Of a DNA stretch of 64,000 nucleotides, positions 8,220-17,191 are shown one piece after another. The position numbers were made by a program, and so were the translations under genes. Location of the stretch: contig NZ_JBFWFX010000011.1 of NCBI RefSeq assembly GCF_050286925.1, positions 1 through 64,000 of the forward strand, given 5' to 3'. The notes under the pieces were generated by a model, which saw only the letters and a list, made by a program, of their open reading frames with translations, did not search any database and was not told the DNA's origin. The DNA is from Caloranaerobacter sp050286925 (lineage in GTDB: Bacteria; Bacillota; Clostridia; Tissierellales; Thermohalobacteraceae). Position 1 is the first letter of the stretch. Every line of letters starts with the position of its first letter.

Positions 8220-9629
8220 ATGTTTCAAAGCAAAACATATTCTATATCAAATATTCGTAAATATGTTGTAGGTTTAGATAAAAGAGTAATCTTAAGGAAT
8301 GGTAAAAAGGTTAGATATATCAATTTTGACAATGCCGCAAGTACTCCAACTATTAAGCCAGTTCAAGATAAAATAAACGAATTTCTACTATGGTATTCAA
8401 GTATTCATAGAGGAACTGGATATAAATCTAAAATATCAACTGAAATTTATGACAAAGCACATGAAATAGTTTTAGATTTCGTAAATTGTGATAAAAATAA
8501 AAACGTATCTATTTTTGTTAAAAATACAACAGAAGCTATAAACAAGCTCTCATATAGATTAGCTCTTTCTAAAGAAGACATAGTAATTACTACTCTAATG
8601 GAGCATCATTCTAATGATTTGCCTTGGAGAAATAAAGCTAAGACGATACATGTAAATCTGCTTAAAGATGGTAGACTTGACTTAGATGACCTAGAGATAA
8701 AATTAAAAACTTATAAAGGTAAAGTAAAACTAGTTACCGTTACAGGAGCTTCAAATGTAACAGGCTATGTAAATGATATTCATTATATCGCTTCACTTAG
8801 CCACAAATATGGAGCTATGATACTTGTAGACGCTGCTCAACTTATTCCTCATAGAAAAATCAATATGAAAGGATGTAAAGATGATGATTATATTGATTTT
8901 CTAGCTTTTTCGGCTCATAAAATGTATGCACCATTTGGCACAGGAGTTTTAATTGGTCCTAAAAAAATATTTAAAAAAGGTACACCTGAATACGTAGGAG
9001 GAGGTACAATTATAAGCGTAACAAAATATAATCAGTATTGGGCAAACTTACCCGATAAAGAAGAAGCAGGTACTCCTAATGTTGTCGGTGTTGTTGCACT
9101 TATACAAATAATCAAAATATTAAAAGAAATAGGCATGGAAAATATAAAAGAACATGAAAAAATACTAACAACCTATTTACTAGATAAACTTAAAACTCTT
9201 CCTAATATAAAAATTTACTCTGTTTATAAACAGTCTGAAGACATGGTTGGAGTAGTTACTTTTAATGTATCAAACATACCTCACAATTTATTGGCTTCAT
9301 TGCTATCTTATGAAGGTGGAATAGGAGTTAGACATGGTTGTTTCTGTGCTCATCCATATATTCATTATCTTCTAGGACTTAGTCAAGAAGAAATAGCAAA
9401 GCTTCAAAAAGAGTTGCTAATGGGTAATTTAAAAAATACACCTGGCTTAGTTAGAGTAAGTTTCGGAATGTATAATAATTTGGAAGAAATAAATAGTTTT
9501 GTTGAAAAATTAGAGTATATTATTAGTAATAAAAATAGTATTATAAAAGAGTATATATATAATAAAAAAATTAATGAATATCAACCTAGTATTCTTCCAG
9601 AAAATATGTTTAATGACTTTAATTTGTAA
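8220..9629 (+). CDS. cysteine desulfurase-like class V aminotransferase
   Basis: PLP enzyme of the SufS/CsdA type, 469 residues against about 410 for typical SufS. Visible features are NFDNAASTP near the N-terminus, TLMEHHSNDLPW (His over the ring), LVDAAQ (Asp/Gln to the pyridine), AFSAHKMYAPFGTG with the Schiff-base Lys234, and GVRHGCFCAHPY with the candidate persulfide Cys. The extra length is mostly in the C-terminus (about 70 residues after VRVSFGMYN). The start is the ATG at 8220, six bases after AAGGGGG; the TTG at 8202 lies before that site. It stands alone, with no scaffold (SufU/IscU) or other Fe-S genes nearby, so it could serve another sulfur acceptor or a different class V reaction. 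Confidence 0.8.
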   Translation: MFQSKTYSISNIRKYVVGLDKRVILRNGKKVRYINFDNAASTPTIKPVQDKINEFLLWYSSIHRGTGYKSKISTEIYDKAHEIVLDFVNCDKNKNVSIFVKNTTEAINKLSYRLALSKEDIVITTLMEHHSNDLPWRNKAKTIHVNLLKDGRLDLDDLEIKLKTYKGKVKLVTVTGASNVTGYVNDIHYIASLSHKYGAMILVDAAQLIPHRKINMKGCKDDDYIDFLAFSAHKMYAPFGTGVLIGPKKIFKKGTPEYVGGGTIISVTKYNQYWANLPDKEEAGTPNVVGVVALIQIIKILKEIGMENIKEHEKILTTYLLDKLKTLPNIKIYSVYKQSEDMVGVVTFNVSNIPHNLLASLLSYEGGIGVRHGCFCAHPYIHYLLGLSQEEIAKLQKELLMGNLKNTPGLVRVSFGMYNNLEEINSFVEKLEYIISNKNSIIKEYIYNKKINEYQPSILPENMFNDFNL

Positions 9630-9721
9630 TATGAAAAATTAGAATTACTTAATATAACATTAAATTATATGATATAATTTAAATATCTTAAAATAACTTA
9701 AGAGAAAGGAAAAGCTAAAAT

Positions 9722-10870
9722 ATGTTAGAAAGGAAACTTTGGAAAAAGTTTGATTATATATTATTTATAACAATAGTTCTATTATGTATATATGGTTTCA
9801 TAGTGATTGCAAGTGCAACTTCTAAAACTAAAGGAAGTGATATACAATTAGGTATTGATTTCTTAAAGCAACTTATTAAAAACCCTTTTCTTAAAACTCA
9901 AATCACTTCATTTATATTAGGTTTAATAGCTATATTTATATTAACATTATTTAATTATGAAACATTTGGTAGATTATATCTTTTAATATATGGATTCTGT
10001 AACCTTTTATTAATAGCAGTTTTACTGTTTGGAACTGGTGAAGAAACTTGGGGTGCTAGAAGCTGGTTATCTATTGGAGGTTTTAGTTTTCAACCTTCAG
10101 AAATTGTTAAAATAGGAATAATAATATCAGTAGCAAAATTTATAGATAATAATAAAGAAAAAATTAATGAACCTTTTACATTATTAAAAATTTTAATGTT
10201 TTCTCTAGCACCAGTTGCATTAATTCTTATGCAGCCTGACTTTGGGACAGCTACCGTTTTTATGTTTTTCATTTTCATTATGTTATTTATAGCAGGACTC
10301 AACATTAAATATATTTTATATGCCGTTAGTGCTGGGCTACTCAGTTTACCTGTTTTATGGTTATTTTTATTAAAAGATTATCAAAAAGACCGTATTAGAG
10401 TTTTTCTAGATCCTAGTCTTGATGCAATGGGAGCAGGTTATCAGGTTATACAATCAAAAATAGCAATCGGTTCTGGTAAAATTCTTGGCAGAGGCCTTTT
10501 TCATGGTGTTCAAACACAGTATGGATTTCTGCCTGAAAAACATACAGATTTTATATTTGCTGTTATTGGTGAAGAATTAGGATTAATAGGAGGGCTTGTT
10601 CTACTTTTACTATATTTTATTATGTTATATAGACTTATAATAATAGCAAAAAACTCTAAAGACCTTATGGGTTCTTTAATAGTTATAGGAATAGCTTCAA
10701 TGATTTCTTTTCATATTATAGAAAACATAGGAATGACAATGGGATTGATGCCTGTAACAGGTATACCATTACCATTCATTAGTTATGGGGGTACTTTCCT
10801 ATTAGCAAATTTAATAAGTATTGGACTAGTTCTTAGTATCGGAATGAGAAAAGACAAGCTTAATTTTTAA
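9722..10870 (+). CDS. rodA: peptidoglycan glycosyltransferase RodA (SEDS family)
   Basis: SEDS-family integral membrane glycosyltransferase of 382 residues and about ten hydrophobic spans. It polymerises lipid II for side-wall growth together with a class B PBP. Family motifs are present: GARSWLSIGGFSFQPSE, LMQPDFGTA, GAGYQVIQSKIAIGSG, then LPEKHTDFIFAVIGEELG with the conserved catalytic-type Asp, and GIPLPFISYGG near the end. KHTDFIFAVIGEE is more RodA-like than FtsW- or SpoVE-like, but the split within the family is not certain from motifs alone. It is a single-gene unit, with a GAGAAAGGA ribosome site upstream and a strong terminator directly after the stop. Confidence 0.88.
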   Translation: MLERKLWKKFDYILFITIVLLCIYGFIVIASATSKTKGSDIQLGIDFLKQLIKNPFLKTQITSFILGLIAIFILTLFNYETFGRLYLLIYGFCNLLLIAVLLFGTGEETWGARSWLSIGGFSFQPSEIVKIGIIISVAKFIDNNKEKINEPFTLLKILMFSLAPVALILMQPDFGTATVFMFFIFIMLFIAGLNIKYILYAVSAGLLSLPVLWLFLLKDYQKDRIRVFLDPSLDAMGAGYQVIQSKIAIGSGKILGRGLFHGVQTQYGFLPEKHTDFIFAVIGEELGLIGGLVLLLLYFIMLYRLIIIAKNSKDLMGSLIVIGIASMISFHIIENIGMTMGLMPVTGIPLPFISYGGTFLLANLISIGLVLSIGMRKDKLNF

Positions 10871-10896
10871 GGGATGCTTTATGCATCCCTTTTTTT
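10871..10896 (+). terminator. terminator after rodA
   Basis: Perfect seven-pair hairpin GGGATGC/GCATCCC with a five-base loop, followed by seven T residues, directly after the rodA stop codon. Confidence 0.9.
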
Positions 10897-10902
10897 AATT
10901 AC

Positions 10903-10935
10903 AATATTCTCAACTGATTCTCTTGTAAAAGGTTC
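10903..10935. repeat. left copy of 33-bp direct repeat (orphan gerM-like 3' end)
   Basis: Thirty-three bases identical to 13250-13282, the 3' end of the GerMN lipoprotein gene. Read on the minus strand it encodes KEPFTRESVENI, and weaker similarity runs a further 15-20 bases (WHIQ against GHIYI). No gene remains here, so it is an orphan copy of the gene tail. The two copies bracket the M28 peptidase gene. Confidence 0.85.
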
Positions 10936-11095
10936 CTTTTGTATATGCCAATACTTATATTTTCTTTATTAACTAAATCATAGTTTTATTGACAAAATGT
11001 TGAATTTATATTAAAAAAGATTTAAAGGAGAGAGAGATGATTTATTAAAAATTCAATTTATATTAATTTATATCTTACAAGGAGGAGGATTTATA

Positions 11096-13138
11096 ATGAA
11101 AAATCTGAAAAAAACTTTTTTAATACTAGCTGTAATTCTAGTAATCGGCATAGTTTTTAAATTAAACACAAATAAATATTCAATAAACTATACTACAAAA
11201 GACATAATTATTTTTTTGACTGACAGAGAACTAGAAGGTAGGCTAACAGGAACAGAAGGAAATAAAAAAGCTGAAAAATTTATCTCTGAATATTTCAAAG
11301 TATTAGAATTAGAACCTTTGGAATTTCTTGAAGATGATAGTTATTTATTTCCGTATGATCATAGTTTTGTTAACTTTGATAATCAAAATATAAAAATGAC
11401 CATAGAATACGAAAATGGAGCTACCAAAGAATGTACTATAGGTAAAGATTTTTTACCTATTTCGTATACAAAAGAAATAGACATAAGTGCTAAAGTAAGT
11501 AAGGAATTAGATGAAAATTCCTTTTTATTAGTCGACAACAATATAAAACCCCAATATAGAAAAGCTAAAGGAATTTTAATAAAAACAAACAATTTTCATC
11601 ATTATATCGCAATAAATAATGTCAAAACCCCTATCATTCAAATCAGTGAAAATTTATATAATAATTTAATTAATAATAAATGCAATATAAAATTCAGCTA
11701 TAAACTAGATACAGAAAAAATCAAAACAAATAACATTGTAGCAAAAATTTCCGGTAAAGATAACAGCAGTGCTATTATTTTATCAGCTCATTTTGACCAT
11801 ATAGGTAAAATCGGAAATACAATATACTCTGGTGCATTAGATAATAGTTCAGGTATATCAATATTATTAGATTTAGCAAAAAAACTAAAAGAATATTCAA
11901 AAAATAATGAATTAAAACAAGATATAATAATATGTGCCTTTAATGGTGAAGATTCTGGCAGACAGGGAAGTAAAGCCTTTGCTGCATTCATTAAAGATAG
12001 ATACAAAAACATAGCAAATATTAACTTTGATTGTATTGGCGTTAAAGATAAACCTTTTATTATTAATAGATTAAATTTTAACAGTAAAAAAACATTAGAT
12101 AATGATCTATATAATTATCTTAAAAGTAAAGGCTACAATATTTCTTTCGATGACGGTTATAGTTCTGATCATGAAAGTTTTATATATTATAACATACCTT
12201 CTGTAACTATTGGACAACCTTCAGACATTATTCATTCAAAACTCGATGTAATGAACAATTTGGATATAAATCTGATTGAAAAATTTAATAGTGATATATT
12301 CGAATTCTTAATAAAAAATGATGGTGTAAATTATAATGAAATAGTAAATATAGACAATGATTCAAATGCTAAATATATTGACGAAGTAGAGACTTCAGAA
12401 TATGAAAAAATGATAGAAGCAGAAAGTAAAGATTTAGAATTAAATCAATACAAACATATATTAGATGATGGCGTTCCTGTATACATAACAAGACTAAGTA
12501 AAACATATAATTCTCTAGAAGAGCTAAAAAAGATATTTAATAATATTTATATACCAGAAAACATAGAAAATTATGAATTAAAAGAAATAACTGTCAAATG
12601 CTTTAAAAAGCCAGAAACTCGTATAGATGAATTTGATAAGATATATACATATGATAATTTTTCTATTTCTTATATAAACGATATTAATATTAAATATTCA
12701 ACTAAAAATGATAGTAATAAAATACTCGAAATCGATATATTTAAACTTGATGATATATCTGATTTTAATAATAAATCCTTTGATAATATAATTAATGAAA
12801 TGTATGTTGTTCTAGATAATGGAATAGAAAAAGATTCAAACAATAATCAATCCTATTTATCAATAGAAAAAGTTTCAAACAATAATCAATCTTACTGGAT
12901 TGTATTTACAAAGCATAATGAAAATAAAAAATATATATCCGAAGTTGTTAATATTATCGGAAAAAATAACATATTTTACAGAATCTCAATTAATAAATAC
13001 GAAATAGAAGAAGCAAAAATCGGAAATAAAAATAAAAAAATACATAAATTAGATTGGTTTAATAATTCTAAAGACAAAACTATCGAATTTATAAGAAATA
13101 TCAACTTTAATAAACTTATAGATGACATATTTGAATAA
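11096..13138 (+). CDS. membrane-anchored M28-family zinc metallopeptidase with extra C-terminal domain
   Basis: 680 residues. An N-terminal hydrophobic segment (residues 7-22) acts as a signal or anchor, with the rest outside. Residues about 30-415 form an M28 aminopeptidase domain: zinc ligands H232 and D234 in LSAHFDHIG, bridging D249 in GALDNSSG, catalytic E285 in FNGEDSGRQGS, D312, and a late His in DIIHSKLD. A protease-associated-like insert precedes the core (ILSAHFDH is preceded by TNNIVAKISG). The last 250 residues are a separate domain of charged beta-type sequence (GVPVYITRLSKTYNSLEELKK) that looks like a DUF4367-type domain; this is uncertain. The gene has a strong AAGGAGGAGG site and stands alone between two direct repeats. 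It ends in a long hairpin shared with the converging gerM-like gene. Confidence 0.85.
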   Translation: MKNLKKTFLILAVILVIGIVFKLNTNKYSINYTTKDIIIFLTDRELEGRLTGTEGNKKAEKFISEYFKVLELEPLEFLEDDSYLFPYDHSFVNFDNQNIKMTIEYENGATKECTIGKDFLPISYTKEIDISAKVSKELDENSFLLVDNNIKPQYRKAKGILIKTNNFHHYIAINNVKTPIIQISENLYNNLINNKCNIKFSYKLDTEKIKTNNIVAKISGKDNSSAIILSAHFDHIGKIGNTIYSGALDNSSGISILLDLAKKLKEYSKNNELKQDIIICAFNGEDSGRQGSKAFAAFIKDRYKNIANINFDCIGVKDKPFIINRLNFNSKKTLDNDLYNYLKSKGYNISFDDGYSSDHESFIYYNIPSVTIGQPSDIIHSKLDVMNNLDINLIEKFNSDIFEFLIKNDGVNYNEIVNIDNDSNAKYIDEVETSEYEKMIEAESKDLELNQYKHILDDGVPVYITRLSKTYNSLEELKKIFNNIYIPENIENYELKEITVKCFKKPETRIDEFDKIYTYDNFSISYINDINIKYSTKNDSNKILEIDIFKLDDISDFNNKSFDNIINEMYVVLDNGIEKDSNNNQSYLSIEKVSNNNQSYWIVFTKHNENKKYISEVVNIIGKNNIFYRISINKYEIEEAKIGNKNKKIHKLDWFNNSKDKTIEFIRNINFNKLIDDIFE

Positions 13139-13153
13139 AATTTTATTGTACTG

Positions 13154-13188
13154 ATAAAGTGTATGCCAAACAATGGCATACACTTTAT
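13154..13188 (+). terminator. long hairpin between converging genes
   Basis: Perfect 15-pair stem (13154-13168 with 13174-13188) with a five-base loop, between the M28 gene stop and the stop of the converging GerMN gene. There is no T-run of note on either side, so it may act as a bidirectional stop or an mRNA 3' stabiliser. Confidence 0.6.
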
Positions 13189-13240
13189 AATTATCGCTAC
13201 CAAAATTTAAAAGCAGCTTTCTTCAAACCATGTAAATCTA

Positions 13241-13765
13241 TTAACTTATAATATTCTCAACTGATTCTCTTGTAAAAGGTTCTTTAATATAAATATGTCC
13301 CATCAAACTTTCTACTTTTTTACCGTCTACTAAAAACTGAACTTTATCTATATAATCTAATTCTGTCAATGACTTTACAATAGATGCAATAAAAAATATT
13401 TCTTCTGTTGAACCACCATGCAATCCACTACTAGAAATATTAACTTTAGCTGTATTATTAACAACTTCTACTCCTAGTATCTGTATATGTGGAGCTATTG
13501 TTCTTCTAAGTTTTTCATTTTTAGGACCTTGTTTAAGTCTATCTAAAATAATCTCTTCTAATGGTTTTTCATCTATTTGTACCTTTATCTTCTCTGCTAC
13601 TAAACTCGTTAGCTTATCATCAGCAAAATATAATATTACATCTTTCTCCGCTTTTATTTTTTCAATATCTTTATTATCATCTATATTATTTTTGAACTGA
13701 CTACAAGCTACTAGATTAAATATAATTAAAATAACCAGTATAAAAACTGAGAGTTTCCTTACCAT
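13241..13765 (-). CDS. GerMN-domain lipoprotein
   Basis: 174 residues. The start is the ATG at 13765 after GGAGGG; the GTG at 13783 lies before that site. The N-terminus is a lipoprotein signal with lipobox LVAC, so the mature protein should be tethered outside the cytoplasmic membrane. Residues from about 45 on match the GerMN domain (sporulation and germination domain): VILYFADDKLTSLVAEK, then ILDRLKQGPKNEKLRRTIAP, and VNISSSGLHGGSTEEIFFIASIVKSLTEL. Bacillus GerM has two such domains; this has one, like many clostridial lipoproteins, so a role in sporulation or germination is likely but not proved. The gene faces the M28 gene, and its 3' end is duplicated at 10903-10935. Confidence 0.85.
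   Translation of the reverse strand: MVRKLSVFILVILIIFNLVACSQFKNNIDDNKDIEKIKAEKDVILYFADDKLTSLVAEKIKVQIDEKPLEEIILDRLKQGPKNEKLRRTIAPHIQILGVEVVNNTAKVNISSSGLHGGSTEEIFFIASIVKSLTELDYIDKVQFLVDGKKVESLMGHIYIKEPFTRESVENIIS
13250..13282. repeat. right copy of 33-bp direct repeat (inside gerM-like 3' end)
   Basis: Identical to 10903-10935. This copy is in the last codons of the intact GerMN gene, starting three codons before its stop. Confidence 0.85.
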
Positions 13766-13854
13766 ATTATACCCTCCAATCACAAGTTAACTTTTTATTT
13801 AATTATACCACTTTTTTATTTAGTTTATGTTAATATTTTAGGTACTAGACATAC

Positions 13855-13884
13855 AAAAAACTACTAGCTCATTTGAGCCAGTAG
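13855..13884 (-). terminator. terminator after NUDIX gene
   Basis: Hairpin CTACTGGCTCA/TGAGCTAGTAG on the minus strand with one G-U pair, followed by TTTTTT. Confidence 0.8.
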
Positions 13885-13889
13885 CCTTA

Positions 13890-14351
13890 TTATTCTTTAT
13901 AATTTTTAATGTAATCTATTATTATGCTGTATACATCATCATCATAAGATATGTTTTCTGGCAATTTATCAAATAATTTTACTAAATCCGTTTCACTCCA
14001 TCTTGGTTTAGGATTAAATTTCTCAACTTCTCCTATAAATATAGCATATTTTAATATTTCATCTTCTTTCTGTACTGTATAGTACCCAATAGATTGTATT
14101 TCTAACAATTCTGCTCCAGTTGCTTCATAAGTCTCTCTAATAGCACACTCTAATACAGTTTCACCTTCTTCTCTTGTACCAGCAGGAAATTCCCATCCTC
14201 TCCTCTTAGGATGATAAGTCATAACTAAATTCTCATTATAAAATAGTACTACTAAAACTCCATTCGAATCTTCTAAATTATTTTTTGCTTCCTCTGATAA
14301 AAAGATTTTAATATCTCCATTACGTCCTTTAATTTCATAAAATTTTTCCAA
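13890..14351 (-). CDS. NUDIX hydrolase
   Basis: About 153 residues from the TTG at 14351, which sits six bases after AGGTG; GTG and ATG codons at 14360 and 14357 overlap that site. The Nudix box is complete at residues 58-80: GTREEGETVLECAIRETYEATGA, that is G-x5-E-x7-RE-x2-E-x2-G, giving a Mg-dependent pyrophosphohydrolase on nucleoside diphosphate derivatives. Preceding GWEFPAG is typical of the fold. Length and the YHPKRRGWEFPAG surroundings resemble the YtkD-type nucleotide-sanitising enzymes of Firmicutes, but the substrate cannot be read from sequence. It forms a single-gene unit with its own terminator. Confidence 0.88.
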   Translation of the reverse strand: MEKFYEIKGRNGDIKIFLSEEAKNNLEDSNGVLVVLFYNENLVMTYHPKRRGWEFPAGTREEGETVLECAIRETYEATGAELLEIQSIGYYTVQKEDEILKYAIFIGEVEKFNPKPRWSETDLVKLFDKLPENISYDDDVYSIIIDYIKNYKE

Positions 14352-14490
14352 ATTCATCACCTACTATCTTTAAATTATCTTTATAGAATTAATTTATGAA
14401 AGATACTTCATAAAAGTACATAAGTTTACATATCTATTTTAAGCAAAATTTTTCTGTATATTCCGATTCTTCTAATAATTTCGTCATCTT

Positions 14491-14522
14491 AAAAAGATTT
14501 CCTGCTTAATCAGGAAATCTTT
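14491..14522 (-). terminator. terminator after glutaminase gene
   Basis: Perfect 12-pair hairpin (14493-14504 with 14511-14522) one base beyond the glutaminase stop codon, with T-rich sequence after it on the minus strand. Confidence 0.8.
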
Positions 14523-15440
14523 CTAAAAAATACTTAAATTCAACTCTCTAGACAATTCTTTTAATACTTCATAACCCCCTATAGAATTACCTTTCTCATC
14601 TAATGCTGGTCCATATACACCAATACCCATTTTATGAGGTACTGCAGCCATAATTCCTCCACCAACACCACTTTTAGCTGGTATCCCAACTTTTATCGCA
14701 AACTCACCTGATGCATTATACATTCCGCAAGTAACCATAAATGTCTTGACTATTCTAGCTATATGCTCGGAAACTATCTTTTCAGATGTATGTGGCACTC
14801 TTCCTTTATTAGCTAAAAAAAGTCCTATTTTAGCTATATCGACACAATCTACTTCTATTGAACACTGTTTGAAATATACATCAAGAATTTCCTCTACATC
14901 CCCTTCTAATATTCCAACATCTCTCATAAAATAAGCCATAGATCTATTTCTATCACCCGTTCTTTTTTCAGATAAATATACTTCTTCGTTAACTTTTAAA
15001 TCATCATTACCAGTTATTTTTTTAAAAAGGTTAAGTAGCCTTTGAAATTTTTCCTCTCCATCTTTTCCCTTTATTAGAGATGCTACTGCAATTGCTCCTG
15101 CATTAATCATCGGATTTAATGGCTTTGACGGATTTATCGTTTCTAGTTTTACTATTGAATTAAATGCATCTCCTGTAGGTTCCATTCCAACTTTTTTGAA
15201 TACTTCTTCCTCTCCGTTATCCATTATAGCCAACATCAAGGAAATCGTTTTCGAAATGCTTTGTAATGTAAATTTAACATTATATTCACCTGCTGTATAA
15301 ATATTACCTTGCATATCAGCTACACAAATTCCTAAATGCTTCGGATTTGCTTTACTTAATGCAGGTATATATGTAGCTACCTTTCCTTTACTAGTTATCT
15401 TTCTATTATTTTCTATTATCCTATTTAATAACTCGTTCAA
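14523..15440 (-). CDS. glsA: glutaminase A
   Basis: Glutaminase of the serine beta-lactamase-like fold, 305 residues, standard length. It hydrolyses L-glutamine to glutamate and ammonia in the cytoplasm. The nucleophile motif S61-x2-K64 is visible in LQSISKTIS, together with NPMINAGAI (substrate Asn), TGDRNRSMAYFMR and the late AKSGVGGGIMA loop. Translation starts at TTG (15440), preceded by AGGAG nine bases upstream; no in-frame ATG is better placed. It is a single-gene unit ending in a strong hairpin. Confidence 0.94.
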   Translation of the reverse strand: MNELLNRIIENNRKITSKGKVATYIPALSKANPKHLGICVADMQGNIYTAGEYNVKFTLQSISKTISLMLAIMDNGEEEVFKKVGMEPTGDAFNSIVKLETINPSKPLNPMINAGAIAVASLIKGKDGEEKFQRLLNLFKKITGNDDLKVNEEVYLSEKRTGDRNRSMAYFMRDVGILEGDVEEILDVYFKQCSIEVDCVDIAKIGLFLANKGRVPHTSEKIVSEHIARIVKTFMVTCGMYNASGEFAIKVGIPAKSGVGGGIMAAVPHKMGIGVYGPALDEKGNSIGGYEVLKELSRELNLSIF

Positions 15441-15484
15441 TCATCTCATCTCCTATCTTTATTATACATATATAAAAATAGTAC

Positions 15485-15518
15485 AAATAAGAGGAATAGT
15501 CAATAGGACTATTCCTCT
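15485..15518 (-). terminator. terminator overlapping 3' end of the kinase gene
   Basis: Perfect 12-pair hairpin (15490-15501 with 15507-15518) that includes the final codons and stop of the TGS/uridine-kinase-like gene, followed by TTATTTG on the minus strand. Confidence 0.75.
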
Positions 15519-17173
15519 CTAAAACAACTACCTCCAATAAACTCCCTTAATATGGAAGTATTTGGAATTATGGATTCATCATCTATATCTTTAAAATAAC
15601 TTAAGAATTTTAATAATCTCTTAGCTTCTGCATAATATGGTACATCCCTACCAATTTTTTTCAATAAAGGTATCGCATATTTCTTTAATACTGATAATTC
15701 ATATACTAGAGCTGAATTAAACATAACATCTGCCTGTTCTTGAAATGGGAATATGTTTCTTTCTTCTCCTCTTCTAACAGAAGCCCATAATTGTAAAGTC
15801 CTTTTAGCATCATTACCTCTATATTTACTATCTCTTACAATTCTTCTTATAAGCCTTAAATCAGTAGTCGGTATTCTATTATGTGAATCAATATTAAGCT
15901 GAGTCAATGCACTTACATAAATCTTAAACTTATTATTTTTAGGTATAGCCGAAGTCAATCTATCATTAAGACCATGAATTCCTTCTATTATTATTGGTTG
16001 GTCCTTTTCTATTTTTAGAATCCTCCCCCTGTATTCTCTTACCCCTTTAATAAAATTATATGTTGGCAAATGTACTTCTTCACCAGCAATAAGCCTTAAT
16101 AAATCTTCATTAAATTTTTCAATATCTATTGCTTCAATCGATTCAAAATCATATTCTCCATTTTCATCTTTAGGAGTCTTCTCTCTATCGACAAAATAAT
16201 CATCCAATGATATAGAAACGGGTTTTTTCCCACTAGTCTGTAATTGAATCGATAATCTTTGTGCAAAAGTAGTCTTACCAGACGAAGATGGTCCAGCTAT
16301 TAATATTATTCTTTTATCTTCATCTTCGGCTATCTTATCTGCTATATATGCAATTTTTTTCTCATGTAATGCTTCAGATATTAAAATTATGTCTTTTATT
16401 GTACCATTTAATATCCTTTCATTTAAATTACTAACATATCCTATATCTAAAATATCTCCCCATGTTTCTGCTTCTTTGAAAACTTTAGCTAGTTTATTCT
16501 GCTGCTCAAACTTAGGAATTTTAAAATTACTTTCTTTTCTTGGAAACATTATTATTATTCCAGGGGGATAATATACTAAATCAAAACTTTTGATATATCC
16601 AGTTGAAGGTGCTAGATGACCATAAAAAGAATCATAATAGCCTTCTAAACTGTATAAATGCATTTTATCTTTATCTAAATTTTTTATTAAATTCACCTTA
16701 TCAAACATTTTCTGATTTGTGAAAATTTGTATTGCTCTATCAGTACTAACCTGTTCTCTTTTTATTTTTATATCTTCACTGATAATTTCTTGCATTCTAG
16801 TTTTTATCTTTTTTACATCATCTAAAGTAAAATTATTATCCTTATGTATTTCACTATAAAGACCTTTGCTCAACGAATGTTCTATAGTTACAGTTGCATC
16901 TCCAAATAAATCTTTACAAGCTTTTATATAAATGAAAGAAAGAGTTCTTGTGTATATCCTCAATCCATCTTTATGAGTGATATCTAAAAGCTCAACATTA
17001 CAATCACTTACTAAAGGATACTCTAGGTGTCTTACCTCATTTTCAACCATAGCACCTAAATACTTTTTTTCATCATCTACTTTTATCGATTTTATTATAT
17101 CAATAATCTTTACACCTTTATTGAAAGTTAGTTCACCTATACCTTTTAATTTAACTTTAATCTTTTCTTCCAT
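15509..17173 (-). CDS. TGS-domain uridine kinase-like (nucleoside kinase) protein
   Basis: 554 residues from the ATG at 17173, seven bases after AGGAGG; the upstream TTG at 17191 lies before that site. Domain order: a TGS-like beta-grasp at about 1-65, then a threonyl-tRNA-synthetase-like second domain (residues 70-270, with the LDDVKKIKTRMQEII and FYGHLAPSTGYIKSFDL motifs), then a P-loop kinase of the uridine kinase/phosphoribulokinase class. Walker A is GPSSSGKTT at 294-302, followed by SISLDDYFVDR and PIIIEGIHGLND. This architecture is conserved in clostridia and annotated as nucleoside kinase. The tRNA-synthetase-like half lacks an aminoacylation core, so the substrate may be a nucleoside or related small molecule; it is unproven. 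Confidence 0.82.
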   Translation of the reverse strand: MEEKIKVKLKGIGELTFNKGVKIIDIIKSIKVDDEKKYLGAMVENEVRHLEYPLVSDCNVELLDITHKDGLRIYTRTLSFIYIKACKDLFGDATVTIEHSLSKGLYSEIHKDNNFTLDDVKKIKTRMQEIISEDIKIKREQVSTDRAIQIFTNQKMFDKVNLIKNLDKDKMHLYSLEGYYDSFYGHLAPSTGYIKSFDLVYYPPGIIIMFPRKESNFKIPKFEQQNKLAKVFKEAETWGDILDIGYVSNLNERILNGTIKDIILISEALHEKKIAYIADKIAEDEDKRIILIAGPSSSGKTTFAQRLSIQLQTSGKKPVSISLDDYFVDREKTPKDENGEYDFESIEAIDIEKFNEDLLRLIAGEEVHLPTYNFIKGVREYRGRILKIEKDQPIIIEGIHGLNDRLTSAIPKNNKFKIYVSALTQLNIDSHNRIPTTDLRLIRRIVRDSKYRGNDAKRTLQLWASVRRGEERNIFPFQEQADVMFNSALVYELSVLKKYAIPLLKKIGRDVPYYAEAKRLLKFLSYFKDIDDESIIPNTSILREFIGGSCFREE

Positions 17174-17191
17174 TTTAATACCTCCTAGCAA

